From: Ancylobacter novellus
GTDB taxonomy: Bacteria > Pseudomonadota > Alphaproteobacteria > Rhizobiales > Methylopilaceae
Length of the DNA: 64,000 nt
NCBI GenBank assembly: GCA_003241695.1
Contig: QFPN01000002.1
Location: 124,001 to 188,000, forward strand
Reading direction: 5' to 3'
Shown: one piece after another, positions 7,670 to 17,471 of the stretch
Layout: every line of letters begins with the position of its first letter
How positions within the stretch are numbered: position 1 is the stretch's first letter
Notes under the pieces: generated by a model
Seen by the model: the letters and a program-made list of their open reading frames with translations, nothing else
Told to the model about the DNA's origin: nothing
Database searches by the model: none
Position numbers and translations under genes: made by a program

Positions 7670-8692
7670 ATGGATCGCCGCCGCGCCTCGCGCATTTTCG
7701 CCGCACTCGCCCTCGCCGCGCCGCTTCTGGCCGGGGCGTCCGGCGCGTCCGCGCAGACCAAGCTCACCAACGTTTCCTATGATCCGACCCGCGAGCTCTA
7801 CAAGGATTTCAACGCGGCCTTCGAGAAGAACTGGAAGGCCGAGACCGGGGAGACGATCCGCGTCCAGGTCAGCCACGGCGGCTCGGGCAAGCAGGCGCGT
7901 TCCGTCATCGACGGGCTCAACGCCGACGTCGTGACGCTCGCGCTCGCCGCCGACATCGACGCCATCGCCAAGGCGACCGGCAAGCTTCCGGCGGACTGGC
8001 AGGCGCGCCTGCCGCACAACTCGTCGCCCTACACCTCGACGATCGTGTTCCTGGTTCGGAAGGGCAATCCGAAGGGCGTCAAAGATTGGGACGATCTGGT
8101 GAAGCCGGGCGTTCAGGTCATCACGCCCAATCCGAAGACCTCAGGCGGCGCCCGCTGGAACTACCTCGCGGCCTGGGCCTACGCCCGCGAGAAGAACGGC
8201 GGCGACGACGCCAAGGCGAAGGAGTTCGTGGGGCAGCTCTTCAAGAACGTTCCGGTGCTCGATTCCGGCGCCCGCGGCTCCACCACGACCTTCGCCCAGC
8301 GCGAGATCGGCGACGTTCTGCTCGCCTGGGAGAACGAGGCCTTCCTGTCCTTCAAGGAATTCGGCGAGGACAAGTTCGAGATCGTCTATCCGTCGATTTC
8401 GATCCTGGCCGAGCCGCCGGTCGCGCTCATCGACGCCAACGTCGACAAGAACGGCACCCGTAAGCAGGCCGAAGCCTATCTGAACCTGCTCTACGATCGC
8501 GAAGGGCAGCGGCTGGCCGCCAAGAATTTCTACCGCCCGATCAAGCCCGAGCTCGCCGATCCCGCCGACATCGCCCGCTTCAAGGATCTGAAGCTCACTA
8601 CCATCGACAAGGATTTCGGCGGCTGGGCCAAGGCGCAAGCCGAGCACTTCGGCGACGGCGGGACGTTCGACCAGATCTACAGGCCGCAGTGA
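7670..8692 (+). CDS. cysP: Sulfate ABC transporter substrate-binding protein
   Basis: This 340-residue periplasmic protein delivers sulfate (or thiosulfate) to the CysTWA importer. The signal peptide ends near GASGASA-QT. Family motifs include LTNVSYDPTRELY, VQVSHGGSGKQARSVIDG and ITPNPKTSGGARWNYLAAW. The ATG at 7670 follows GGAG and begins the signal peptide; the GTG at 7631 would add residues ahead of it. It is the first gene of a cysPTWA operon downstream of an Rrf2 regulator. Confidence 0.95.
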   Translation: MDRRRASRIFAALALAAPLLAGASGASAQTKLTNVSYDPTRELYKDFNAAFEKNWKAETGETIRVQVSHGGSGKQARSVIDGLNADVVTLALAADIDAIAKATGKLPADWQARLPHNSSPYTSTIVFLVRKGNPKGVKDWDDLVKPGVQVITPNPKTSGGARWNYLAAWAYAREKNGGDDAKAKEFVGQLFKNVPVLDSGARGSTTTFAQREIGDVLLAWENEAFLSFKEFGEDKFEIVYPSISILAEPPVALIDANVDKNGTRKQAEAYLNLLYDREGQRLAAKNFYRPIKPELADPADIARFKDLKLTTIDKDFGGWAKAQAEHFGDGGTFDQIYRPQ

Positions 8693-8782
8693 GGGCTTCC
8701 GCTATCGACATGAACGATCGCGGTCGGCTGCAAGCCGCCGCGATCGCGCTTCGTTTTGGTTGACGTCTTGCCGGAGAACCAT

Positions 8783-9682
8783 GTGACAGACGCAACAGCA
8801 GCGGTCGTTGCCCGCGCGGCGACCCGATCGTCGGGCGCGCGCCGGAAACGAGGAGGCTTCCAGTTCCGCGCGCCCAGCGCGATTCCTGGATTTGGCCTCA
8901 CTTACGGATTCGTGTGGCTTTATCTTTCGCTGGTCATCCTGATCCCGCTCGGCGCGGTGGTGCTCTGGGCCTCTTCGCTCGGGCCGGCGAAGATCGTCGA
9001 GATCCTGTCCCGTCCCGACACCTTCGCGGCGCTTCGGCTGTCCTTCGGGCTGTCGCTTGCGGCCGCGGGCGTCAACGCCGTCTTCGGCCTGCTCGTCGCT
9101 TGGGTGCTGACGCGCTACTCGTTCCCCGGCCGCCGTCTGCTCGACGCCGCGGTCGATCTGCCATTTGCCCTGCCGACTGCGGTCGCCGGCATCGCGCTCA
9201 CCGCGATCTATGCGCCGAACGGCTGGGTCGGTTCGCTCGTCCCGTTCAAGGTCGCCTATACGCCGCTCGGCATCTTCGTGGCGCTGGTGTTCATCGGCCT
9301 GCCCTTCGTGGTGCGAACGCTCCAGCCCGTTCTGGTCGACCTCGACCGCGAACTCGAGGAGGCCTCGGCGACGCTCGGCGCGCGGCGGCTTACGACGTTG
9401 TGGCGCGTGGTTCTTCCGACGCTGGTGCCGCCGCTGCTCACTGGCTTCGCGCTCGCCTTCGCGCGCGCTGTGGGTGAATACGGCTCGGTGATCTTCATCG
9501 CGGGAAACATCCCGGGCGTGTCCGAGATCGCCCCGCTGCTGATCGTCACCCGGCTCGAGCAGTTCGATTACGCCGGCGCGACCGCGATCGCGACCGCGAT
9601 GCTCGCGCTTTCCTTCGTCATCCTGCTTCTGGTCAACGTGATCGAGGCATGGACGCGCAAGAGGTTCGGACATGGCCGCTGA
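8783..9682 (+). CDS. cysT: Sulfate ABC transporter permease CysT
   Basis: The 299-residue inner-membrane permease has about six membrane helices and the binding-protein-dependent transport EAA loop (LEEASATLGARRLTTLWRVV, then LPTLVPPLLTG). A GTG start at 8783 is preceded by CCGGAG. It overlaps cysW by 11 bp, indicating translational coupling. Together with CysW it forms the channel of the sulfate importer. Confidence 0.95.
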   Translation: MTDATAAVVARAATRSSGARRKRGGFQFRAPSAIPGFGLTYGFVWLYLSLVILIPLGAVVLWASSLGPAKIVEILSRPDTFAALRLSFGLSLAAAGVNAVFGLLVAWVLTRYSFPGRRLLDAAVDLPFALPTAVAGIALTAIYAPNGWVGSLVPFKVAYTPLGIFVALVFIGLPFVVRTLQPVLVDLDRELEEASATLGARRLTTLWRVVLPTLVPPLLTGFALAFARAVGEYGSVIFIAGNIPGVSEIAPLLIVTRLEQFDYAGATAIATAMLALSFVILLLVNVIEAWTRKRFGHGR

Positions 9683-10553
9683 AACCGCTATCGCGGGCGC
9701 AGCCCCGCTCCGTCTTCCGAGCTCGACCACCGAAAGCGCCGGCGCACGCATCGTTCTGACGCTTCTCGCTTTCGGTTTTCTGGCCTTCTTCCTGCTGCTG
9801 CCGCTGATCGCCGTCTTCGTCGAGGCGTTCCGCAAGGGCGTCGAGGCCTATTTCGGGTCCTTCGCGGATCCCGACACGCTGTCGGCCATCTGGCTGACCG
9901 TCGTGGTCGCGGCGATCGCGGTGCCGCTCAACATCGTGTTCGGCCTCGCGGCCTCCTGGGCGATCGCCAAGTTCGAGTTCAAGGGCAAGAGCCTGCTTCT
10001 CTCGCTCATCGACCTGCCGTTCTCGGTGTCTCCGGTGGTGTCGGGCATGTGCTACGTGCTGCTGTTCGGCGCGAACGGCTATCTCGGCCCATGGCTGATC
10101 AAGCACGACATCCAGATCATCTTCGCGGTTCCGGGCCTCGTGCTCGCGACGATCTTCGTGACCTTCCCGTTCGTCGCCCGCGAGCTCATCCCGCTGATGC
10201 AGGAGCAGGGCACGAGCGAGGAGGAGGCGGCGCTCTCGCTCGGCGCCGGCGGCTGGCGGACCTTCTGGTCCGTGACCTTGCCGAACGTGCGCTGGGCGCT
10301 GCTCTACGGCGTGCTGCTCTGCAACGCCCGCGCGATGGGCGAGTTCGGGGCGGTCTCGGTGGTCTCCGGCCATCTTCGCGGCCTCACCAACACCGTGCCG
10401 CTGCAGGTCGAAATTCTCTACAACGACTACAATTTCGTCGCGGCCTTCGCGGTCGCCTCGGTGCTGGCCGGCCTCGGCCTCGTCACCCTCGCCATCAAGT
10501 CGGGTCTCGAGTGGCGCTACGGCGACGAGATCTCCGCCGCGCATCGCCGTTGA
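9672..10553 (+). CDS. cysW: Sulfate ABC transporter permease CysW
   Basis: This 293-residue permease is the partner of CysT. It has six predicted membrane helices, the EAA loop (EEEAALSLGAGGWRTFWSVT) and the CysW-type stretch ARAMGEFGAVSVVSGHLRG. Its ATG lies inside the end of cysT. cysA follows after 17 bp, completing the importer. Confidence 0.95.
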   Translation: MAAETAIAGAAPLRLPSSTTESAGARIVLTLLAFGFLAFFLLLPLIAVFVEAFRKGVEAYFGSFADPDTLSAIWLTVVVAAIAVPLNIVFGLAASWAIAKFEFKGKSLLLSLIDLPFSVSPVVSGMCYVLLFGANGYLGPWLIKHDIQIIFAVPGLVLATIFVTFPFVARELIPLMQEQGTSEEEAALSLGAGGWRTFWSVTLPNVRWALLYGVLLCNARAMGEFGAVSVVSGHLRGLTNTVPLQVEILYNDYNFVAAFAVASVLAGLGLVTLAIKSGLEWRYGDEISAAHRR

Positions 10554-10570
10554 GCTGAAGGAGCCGATCC

Positions 10571-11662
10571 ATGGATCTGAAGATCAGAAATCTCCGCAAG
10601 GACTACGGCAACTTCCCCGCGCTGAACGGGGTCAATCTCGACATCCGTTCGGGCGAGCTGATCGCGCTGCTCGGGCCGTCCGGCTCGGGCAAGACGACGC
10701 TGCTCCGCGCGATCGCCGGCCTCGAGAGCCCCGACGGCGGGCAGATCCTGTTCGGCGACAAGGACGCCTCCAGGACGCGCGTCCAGGACCGCAACGTCGG
10801 CTTCGTGTTCCAGCATTACGCGCTGTTCCGGCACATGAAGGTGTTCGACAACATCGCGTTCGGCCTGCGGGTGCGAGACAGCGCGCGCCGTCCGTCCGAG
10901 GAGCAGATCGCCAAGCGGGTCAAGGACCTGCTCGAACTCGTTCAGCTCAAGGATCTCGGCGGCCGTTATCCGGCCCAGCTCTCGGGCGGCCAGCGGCAGC
11001 GGGTGGCGCTGGCCCGCGCGCTCGCGATCGAGCCTCAGGTGCTGCTGCTCGACGAGCCGTTCGGCGCGCTTGACGCGCAGGTGCGCAAGGAGCTGCGCCG
11101 CTGGCTGCGCCAGATCCACGACGAGACCGGCCACACCACCGTGTTCGTCACCCACGACCAGGAAGAGGCGATGGAGCTCGCCGACCGGGTCGCGGTGCTG
11201 CACAAGGGCGATCTGCAGCAGGTCGGCTCGCCGGACGAGATCTACGACGAGCCGGCGAACCCGTTCGTCTACGCCTTCATCGGCGACTCGACCGCGATCC
11301 CCGTCACGATCGAGCGCGGAAAGGCCTTCCTCGACGGCAAGGCGCTGCCGCTGCCCCCGATCGACGCCCCTGAAGGGCCGGGACGCATCCATGTGCGGCC
11401 GCAGGACGTCGCGGTCGCCAGCACGGGAGACACTCCCGTGGTGACCGGCCGGGTGGCGCAGCTCCGCCGTTCCGGCTCGCACCGTCGCACCGACATCACG
11501 GTGGGCGCGGCGCACACCCGCGTCGAGGCGCTGCTGCCGACCGACACCGAGGTCGCGCTCGGCGACGAGGTGGGCCTCGTCTTCAAGCGTTTCGCGGCGT
11601 TCCCCGTCGACGCCAACCCGCCGAAGCTCGGCCTCGCCCGAGAGGCGAAGGCCGCGGCCTGA
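10571..11662 (+). CDS. cysA: Sulfate ABC transporter ATP-binding protein CysA
   Basis: This 363-residue ATPase has Walker A GPSGSGKTT, signature LSGGQRQRVALARA, Walker B VLLLDEPFGALD and the H-loop FVTHDQEEAMELA. A C-terminal regulatory TOBE-like domain (from about residue 235) is typical of CysA. It energises the CysTW channel and is the last gene of the operon; a dispersed palindrome follows at 11671. Confidence 0.96.
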   Translation: MDLKIRNLRKDYGNFPALNGVNLDIRSGELIALLGPSGSGKTTLLRAIAGLESPDGGQILFGDKDASRTRVQDRNVGFVFQHYALFRHMKVFDNIAFGLRVRDSARRPSEEQIAKRVKDLLELVQLKDLGGRYPAQLSGGQRQRVALARALAIEPQVLLLDEPFGALDAQVRKELRRWLRQIHDETGHTTVFVTHDQEEAMELADRVAVLHKGDLQQVGSPDEIYDEPANPFVYAFIGDSTAIPVTIERGKAFLDGKALPLPPIDAPEGPGRIHVRPQDVAVASTGDTPVVTGRVAQLRRSGSHRRTDITVGAAHTRVEALLPTDTEVALGDEVGLVFKRFAAFPVDANPPKLGLAREAKAAA

Positions 11663-11670
11663 CGACAGGC

Positions 11671-11708
11671 GTCATCCCGGACGGCGCTCATGCGCCGATC
11701 CGGGATCG
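11671..11708. repeat. Dispersed palindromic repeat (GTCATCCCGGAC family)
   Basis: GTCATCCCGGAC, a short GC-rich loop and GATCCGGGATCG form an imperfect palindrome. Related copies stand at 34741-34784 and 41876-41913, with the reverse half-element CGATCCCGGCTCTCC near 30304 and 41958. All copies are intergenic, as for REP-like elements of Rhizobiales. Confidence 0.75.
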
Positions 11709-11830
11709 CGCTCGGGGGATGGCTCCCGAACTTCGTCCGGTTCGCGCGCACTACTCCCCGCCATCTCCGCCCGCTACTCTCGCGGCGCTTCGAGAATCAG
11801 GCGGGAGCGCCCATTTCGTGACTTCATCCC

Positions 11831-13360
11831 ATGTGGCGTAAGGCGGCTTCCGTCGGCGGGCTGACGCTCGTCAGCCGCGCCTTCGGCTTCGTGCGCGACG
11901 TGATGATGGCGGCGCTGCTCGGCGCCGGGCCGCTCGCCGACGCCTTCATGGTGGCGTTCCGGCTGCCGAACCATTTCCGCGCGATCTTCGCCGAGGGGGC
12001 GTTCAACGCGGCCTTCGTGCCGCGCTACGCACGCGCTCTCACGCGGGACGGGGAGGTTGCGGCGAAGAGCTTCGCCGAGGACGTGCTGTCGATCACGCTC
12101 GTGGCGCAGCTCGTGCTGCTCGGCCTCGCGCTCGTCTTCACGCCCTGGGTGGTCTCGGCGCTCGCGCCGGGCTTCACCGACGATCCGGCGCAGCTTTCGC
12201 TGACCGCGTCGCTCACCCGCATCACCTTTCCCTATCTGCTGCTGATTTCGGCCATGACGCTGGTCGCGGGCGTGCTCAACGCCCATGACCGCTTCGCGGC
12301 GGCGGCTTCCGCGTCCATCTTGCTGAACGTCTGCATGATCGGCGCGCTCTTCGCGGCGCCGTGGTTTCCGACCGTCGCCCATGCGCTTGCCTGGGGCGTC
12401 CTGATTTCGGGCTTCGCGCAGCTCGCGCTTGTCTGGGCCGACCTGAGAAAGGCGGGCCTGAGCCTCTCGATCCGCCGTCCGCGGATCACCGACAACGTCC
12501 GAAACTTCCTGAAAGGTTTTGGGCCGGCTGTGCTCGGCTCGGCGGGCGTCCAGATCGCGATGTTCGCCGACACCATCCTGGCGTCGTTCCTGCCAAGCGG
12601 ATCCGTCTCCTACCTCTATTACGCCGACCGGCTCTACCAGCTTCCGCTCGCCGTCGTGGGCATCGCGGTCGGCACGGTGCTGTTGCCCGAACTGTCGCGA
12701 AGGCTCGCAGCCGACGACCATGCCGGCGCGCGCGATCGCCTCAACCGCGCGCTCGAGGGCGCGCTGCTGATGACGCTCCCCTTCGTCGCGCTGTTCGCCG
12801 CGGCCTCTGGGCCGATCGTGGCGGCGTTGTTCGGGCGCGGGGCCTTCGACGCCGCAGCCGTCGCAGGATCCGCCGCGGCGCTGCAGGCCTACGCCGTCGG
12901 TCTGCCGGCCATCGTGGCGCTGAGATGCGTGACGCCGGCCTTCTACGCCTCCGGAGACACGGCGACGCCCGTGAAGGCCCTTGGCGTCGCGACGCTCGTG
13001 AACATCGCGCTCAAGCTCGCCCTCATCGGCGGCTACGCCAGCGCCGGCCTCGCCTTCGCGACGGCGATGGGGGCCTGCGTGAACGTCGCCCTGCTGACCT
13101 GGCTGCTTCGTCGCCGCGACGGTTTCGCGCCCGACCGCCGCTTTGCGATCAACATGATCGCCTTCGGTCTCGCGACCGTCGCCTCGATCGCGGCGATCCG
13201 GTGGTCGCTCGGTCCGGCCGCGGAGCTGAAGGGGCTGATCCCGGCGTTTCCCGATCTCGCGCCGGCGGCGCTGATCGGGGTCGTGGGGCTCGCGGCCTAT
13301 GGAGCGGTGGCGGGGCCGGGGCTCATGCTGGCGCGCAAGTCTCGGTCTCCGGCGCGCTGA
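11831..13360 (+). CDS. murJ: Lipid II flippase MurJ
   Basis: This 509-residue polytopic inner-membrane protein has about 14 predicted helices. It opens with the MurJ signature (KAASVGGLTLVSRAFGFVRD) and contains LPNHFRAIFAEGAFNAAFVP. MurJ flips the peptidoglycan precursor lipid II to the periplasm. The ATG at 11831 begins at the usual family start. The 3' end overlaps the convergent ligase gene by 64 bp. The adjacent exopolysaccharide genes also use undecaprenyl-linked intermediates. Confidence 0.95.
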   Translation: MWRKAASVGGLTLVSRAFGFVRDVMMAALLGAGPLADAFMVAFRLPNHFRAIFAEGAFNAAFVPRYARALTRDGEVAAKSFAEDVLSITLVAQLVLLGLALVFTPWVVSALAPGFTDDPAQLSLTASLTRITFPYLLLISAMTLVAGVLNAHDRFAAAASASILLNVCMIGALFAAPWFPTVAHALAWGVLISGFAQLALVWADLRKAGLSLSIRRPRITDNVRNFLKGFGPAVLGSAGVQIAMFADTILASFLPSGSVSYLYYADRLYQLPLAVVGIAVGTVLLPELSRRLAADDHAGARDRLNRALEGALLMTLPFVALFAAASGPIVAALFGRGAFDAAAVAGSAAALQAYAVGLPAIVALRCVTPAFYASGDTATPVKALGVATLVNIALKLALIGGYASAGLAFATAMGACVNVALLTWLLRRRDGFAPDRRFAINMIAFGLATVASIAAIRWSLGPAAELKGLIPAFPDLAPAALIGVVGLAAYGAVAGPGLMLARKSRSPAR

Positions 13361-14589
13361 CGTTTTCGCTCCAGCGCCGCGTTCGCCGCGACGAAGCCCC
13401 AGGTCATGCCGAGCAGCGCCCATTGATGGCGCCAGTGGTCGACGTCGATGATCGCGGCTTCGATCATCAGCACGCTCCAGGTGGAGAAGGCGCAGATGAA
13501 GACGGGTCGCCACGGCGCGGGCGTCAGGACGTAGCGGAAGCCGTAGAAAACGGTCAGCGCCGTCAGAGCGATCAGAGACAGGCCGCCCAGCCATCCGTAA
13601 GACAGGAAGCCGTTGAGATAGGTGTTGTGGACGTCGATGCCGACGAGCTTGGCGAACTGGAAGATGCCGATGCCGAAGGGTTCCTCGAGGGCGAGGCGCC
13701 AGCCGATCGTGTGGTTGGTGAAGCGGCCGCCATAGCCGGTGTCGTAGGACTGCTCGATCTGGGCGCGTTCGAGGAACAGCTTTCCGACCGCCGGTATCTG
13801 CAGCAGCGCGACGATCAGCAGCGCCGCCGCCGCCGCCGCCGCGATGCAGGTCACGAGGATGCGCGCGCGACGCCCCGGCGAGGGCGCGACCAGCAGGGTG
13901 AGCGCCGTCATCAGCGCGGTCGACGCGACCATGTGGCCCCAGGCTCCGCGCGAGAAGGACAGGAGCACGCCCGACACGATGATCCCGAGCGGGACGAGCG
14001 TCAGCAGCGAGCCCTTCCAGTTCGACGAATAGAGCCGCTGGATGAGGATCAGCGCCGGAAAGATCAGGTGCGGACCGAAGACGTTCGGATCCTTGAACGC
14101 GCCCTTGGCGCGCCCGTAGAGCAGCAGGCTTTCGGAGAACGGCGCGAGGCGGAAGTAGCCGACGATGGCGAGCGCGCCGCCGATCACGCCGGCGATGACC
14201 CAGGCGTTGGCGAGCAGTCGCGCGCGGGCCTCGGTCCGTTCGGCCAGGAAGAGGGAGAAGAACACGCCCGTCATCGCGAGGAAGGCGCCGACGATCGTCC
14301 AGGTCGTGGTCTTCGGCTGGTCGTAGATCTTGGTCAGCGCCGTCGCGGCGCCGAGTTGGTACAGGATCACGAGCGCGAGAAACGGAAGCAGGACGCGCGG
14401 CAGCTTCAGCCCGGTGAAGGCGAACAGGACGAGCGCGCCGACGAGCATGAGGTCGTAGGCGGCGGGCTCGAACATCACGAAGAAGCTCGAGACCACCGCG
14501 ATCCAGACGAGGCCTTCGCGCAGCGCTTCGCCCGAGACCACGAGCCGGCGCGGCGGGCTTTCCCGCGCGAATGCGCCGGCGGCGTCCAT
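13297..14589 (-). CDS. O-antigen ligase / polysaccharide polymerase family membrane protein
   Basis: This 430-residue protein has about ten to twelve hydrophobic segments and a large periplasmic loop near residues 290-350 with GGRFTNHTIGWRLALEEPFG and VHNTYLNGFLSYGWLG, typical of the Wzy_C/O-antigen ligase family (PF04932). The His in VHNTYL is the conserved catalytic-region His. It probably polymerises or attaches exopolysaccharide units. Its ATG overlaps the stop of the sugar transferase upstream (ATGA), so the two are co-translated. Polymerase versus ligase cannot be decided from sequence. Confidence 0.88.
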   Translation of the reverse strand: MDAAGAFARESPPRRLVVSGEALREGLVWIAVVSSFFVMFEPAAYDLMLVGALVLFAFTGLKLPRVLLPFLALVILYQLGAATALTKIYDQPKTTTWTIVGAFLAMTGVFFSLFLAERTEARARLLANAWVIAGVIGGALAIVGYFRLAPFSESLLLYGRAKGAFKDPNVFGPHLIFPALILIQRLYSSNWKGSLLTLVPLGIIVSGVLLSFSRGAWGHMVASTALMTALTLLVAPSPGRRARILVTCIAAAAAAALLIVALLQIPAVGKLFLERAQIEQSYDTGYGGRFTNHTIGWRLALEEPFGIGIFQFAKLVGIDVHNTYLNGFLSYGWLGGLSLIALTALTVFYGFRYVLTPAPWRPVFICAFSTWSVLMIEAAIIDVDHWRHQWALLGMTWGFVAANAALERKRQRAGDRDLRASMSPGPATAP

Positions 14590-16112
14590 CAGTAGGCGTT
14601 TTCGCTCTTCGTCAGCGCGAAGGGCGTCTTGGCGAGGATCATCACGTCGAACAGGATCGACCAGTTCTCGATGTAGAACAGGTCGTGGTCGACGCGCTTC
14701 TTGAGCTTTTCGTTGTCGTCGATCTCGCCGCGCCAGCCGTTGATCTGCGCCCAGCCGGTGACGCCGGGCTTGACCTTGTGGCGCGCGAAATAGCCGTCGA
14801 CCACGTCGTTCCAGAGCGTCTCGGACGTGTGGGCGTTGACGGCGTGGGGGCGGGGACCGACGAGCGAGAGTTCGCCTTTCAGCACGTTGAAGAGCTGCGG
14901 AAGCTCGTCGATCGAGGTCTTGCGGATGAAGCGTCCGACGCGGGTCACGCGCGGGTCGCCCTTGGTCACGACGACCTTCGCGTCCGGGTCGGCCATCTCG
15001 TGCCGCATGGAGCGGAACTTGAAGACGGAGATGACCTCGTTGTTGAAGCCGTACCGTTTCTGCCGGAAGAACACGGGGCCTGGGCTGTCGAGTTTGACCG
15101 CGATCGCGGCGCCGATCATCACCGGCGAGAGCAGGACGATGGCGATCGAGCCGACCACGAGGTCGAAGGCGCGCTTCGCGACGAAGTCCCAGTTCTGGAT
15201 CGGCTTCTCGGCGAGCTCCACCATCGGGATCGCGCCGAGATAGGAATAGGCGCGCGGGCGGAAGCGCAGCTTGTCGGTGTGGGCCGAGAGACGAATGTCG
15301 ACGGGAAGAACCCAGAGCGTCTTCAGGATCTCGGCGACGCGACCCTTGGCCGAAACCGGGATCGTGACGATCAGGAGGTCGATCTTCGCGAGCCGGCCGA
15401 ACTCGACGAGTTCGGCGATGTTGCCAAGCTTCGGGTAGCCGGCGACCACCGCGGGCGAGCGGTCGTTCGAGCGGTCGTCGAAGACGCCGCAGATATGGAC
15501 GTCGTTTTCGGGCATGGCTTCGAGCGAGCGGATGAGGTCCGCCGCAGGCTCTCCGCCGCCGACGATCACCGCTTTGCGGCCAAGGCGACCCTCTCGGGCC
15601 CATTTCTGGACCATGACGACAAGGATAGCGTGGGCGACCAGAAAGGCCGCCGCGCCGAAAGCGAACCAGAGGCCCATCCAGTTCCGCTGCACGGCGCCGC
15701 CGAAGTCGAAGAAGGCGCCGATGACTGCGAAGCCGGCGAAAACCAGCGTCCAGGCGCCCAGCAGCCGTCCGACCTGACCTCCGAGGGAGCGGAAGGCGAC
15801 GACGTGATAGGCGTCGGCCGCCTGGGCGAAAATTCCGGTGAGCAGAACGCCGGCCGCCATCGCGGCGAAATAGGTCCATTCGATCGCGGGATGACCCGGA
15901 AAGGCGTATTCGTATGCGAGGAGGCCGGCCGCGACGACGATCGCGGCGTCGAGCAGCCGCACGCCGCCGACCAGCAGCACCGGCGAGATCGACGACGCGC
16001 TGAAGCGTTCCGCGATCTCGCGCGCCTGCGCGTTGAGCGTCGCCTGCCGGGCCGTGGGCTTTTCGGCCGGCGGCTCGCCCCTGTCGAACTCCGCCATGGT
16101 CATATCGGTCAC
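14589..16112 (-). CDS. Undecaprenyl-phosphate sugar phosphotransferase (initiating transferase)
   Basis: This 507-residue protein has N-terminal membrane helices, a Rossmann-like CoA-binding/PglD-type middle domain (AVIVGGGEPAADLIRSLEAM) and a C-terminal bacterial sugar-transferase domain (KRAFDLVVGSIAIVLLSPVM, then KFRSM and DELPQLFNVLKGELSLVGPR). It transfers the first hexose-1-phosphate to undecaprenyl phosphate, starting a repeat unit, as WcaJ/PssA-type enzymes do. The start is GTG at 16112 or ATG at 16103; a GGGGGAG run lies upstream. It forms an operon with the ligase downstream. Confidence 0.94.
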   Translation of the reverse strand: MTDMTMAEFDRGEPPAEKPTARQATLNAQAREIAERFSASSISPVLLVGGVRLLDAAIVVAAGLLAYEYAFPGHPAIEWTYFAAMAAGVLLTGIFAQAADAYHVVAFRSLGGQVGRLLGAWTLVFAGFAVIGAFFDFGGAVQRNWMGLWFAFGAAAFLVAHAILVVMVQKWAREGRLGRKAVIVGGGEPAADLIRSLEAMPENDVHICGVFDDRSNDRSPAVVAGYPKLGNIAELVEFGRLAKIDLLIVTIPVSAKGRVAEILKTLWVLPVDIRLSAHTDKLRFRPRAYSYLGAIPMVELAEKPIQNWDFVAKRAFDLVVGSIAIVLLSPVMIGAAIAVKLDSPGPVFFRQKRYGFNNEVISVFKFRSMRHEMADPDAKVVVTKGDPRVTRVGRFIRKTSIDELPQLFNVLKGELSLVGPRPHAVNAHTSETLWNDVVDGYFARHKVKPGVTGWAQINGWRGEIDDNEKLKKRVDHDLFYIENWSILFDVMILAKTPFALTKSENAY

Positions 16113-16187
16113 GTCTCCGGGCTCCCCCCGTTCGAACGGAGGGCAGTCTGGACCCTGAAAGGCGAAGATAGACTTACAAGCCCGCCT

Positions 16188-17369
16188 TCAGAACTCGTTT
16201 CGGCGTTTTTCGATGCCGACTCGGTAAACGTTTTCGATTCTCGAAGACATTTCCTTCAGCGAAAACTCGCCTGCGATGTGCCTCAACCGCTCTATCGCCG
16301 CGGCTTTGGCCGTCTCCGGAGCGGCGCGCGCTCGCTCCATGGCCGCAGCCAGGGCCTGTGGATCGTCGGGCGGGACAAGCTCGCCCGCATCGGGTCCGAA
16401 GATCTCGGGAATTCCTCCCACATTCGTCGCGATGATCGGCAATCCGGCGGCGATCGCCTCAAGCACCACATAGGGCATGGACTCGGCGCGCGACGGCGTC
16501 ACGACGCAGCGTCCGAGCGCGAAGGCTTCGCGCGCCGGCGTCGGCGGCAGAAACCGGACATGGCCGGCGATGCCCGCTTCGGCGGCGAAAGCGCGGTAGC
16601 GGGCTTCGTCCGGTCCGTCGCCGATCACCGCGGCCGTCGCCGCGACGCCTTTGTCGTGGAGCCTCTTCAGCGCGGCGAGCAGCACGTCGACGCCCTTCAG
16701 GTCGCGCAGCATGCCGAGATAGAGGAAGTCGGCCGCGTCCGGCGCCGGCTCGACCGGCGTGAACTCTTCAGGTCCCAATCCGTTCCGGACCACCACGGCG
16801 GCGCATTTCGGCCGCCCGACCTTCTCCTCGTAGACGCGTTTTTCGTAGGCGCTCACATGGATCAGGGCGTCCGTCGCCCGTTCGAGCGCGCGCTCGATTG
16901 CGAAGTAGAGCATGCCCTCGCGGGACCCGCGGTTGAAATGGAGGCTGCCGCCATGAGGCGCGTAGAAGCGCGCGACCGGGCGCCGCCGGCCGAGCCAGGC
17001 GCCGACGAGCCGGCCGAACACGCCGCCCTTCGCGCCGTGGGCGTGAACGACGTCGGGTGCCAGCGGCTCGAGGATGCGCAGAACTCTGGCGAGCGCCGAA
17101 AGATCCGAGACCGCGACGCTCCGCGCGATCGGAAGGCGCACCGAGCCGAGCGCGAGATGGGGCCCGAGACTCGCGATTCGGGCGTCCTCGAAGGCGCCTC
17201 CGGTCAGGCTGTCGCAGACGAGGCCGACGCTATGGCCGGCCGCAGCCTGCGCGACGGCGAGATCGGCGATGTGGCGGAAGATGCCCCCGACCGGAGAACG
17301 CACCACATGGACGATGCGCAGAGGCGCGTCGTCTTTGCTGTGACTGTCTCTAAGGGCGGCGTCGGGCAT
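16188..17369 (-). CDS. Glycosyltransferase family 4
   Basis: This retaining GT-B enzyme of about 393 residues has an N-domain with IVHVVRSPVGGIFRHI and VVHAHGAKGGV. The donor-site domain contains LYLGMLRDLKGVDVLL, then RAESMPYVVLEAIAAGLPII with the conserved E-x7-E pattern, and GGIPEIF. It adds a sugar to the lipid-linked exopolysaccharide unit. I chose ATG at 17369; a TTG at 17426 would add 19 residues. It lies in the same direction and 75 bp upstream of the initiating transferase. Sugar specificity cannot be read from sequence. Confidence 0.92.
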   Translation of the reverse strand: MPDAALRDSHSKDDAPLRIVHVVRSPVGGIFRHIADLAVAQAAAGHSVGLVCDSLTGGAFEDARIASLGPHLALGSVRLPIARSVAVSDLSALARVLRILEPLAPDVVHAHGAKGGVFGRLVGAWLGRRRPVARFYAPHGGSLHFNRGSREGMLYFAIERALERATDALIHVSAYEKRVYEEKVGRPKCAAVVVRNGLGPEEFTPVEPAPDAADFLYLGMLRDLKGVDVLLAALKRLHDKGVAATAAVIGDGPDEARYRAFAAEAGIAGHVRFLPPTPAREAFALGRCVVTPSRAESMPYVVLEAIAAGLPIIATNVGGIPEIFGPDAGELVPPDDPQALAAAMERARAAPETAKAAAIERLRHIAGEFSLKEMSSRIENVYRVGIEKRRNEF

Positions 17370-17471
17370 CGTCGATTGGGGCTGAAAACGTCCGTCGGCG
17401 GCCGGAGCGGCTACTTTCGCCCGCAATGTAACAGCATAACCCTTAAGCGCGCGTGATGCGCGAAGGGAAGA

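Noticed and set aside
12361..14595. 744-codon + strand frame across murJ and the ligase gene
   Set aside because: It overlaps two well-supported membrane-protein genes, and its Arg/Asp-rich composition is a mirror-frame artefact.
14571..17456. 961-codon + strand frame over the sugar transferase and GT4 genes
   Set aside because: The opposite strand encodes clear enzymes; this frame has repetitive acidic/basic low complexity and no domain.
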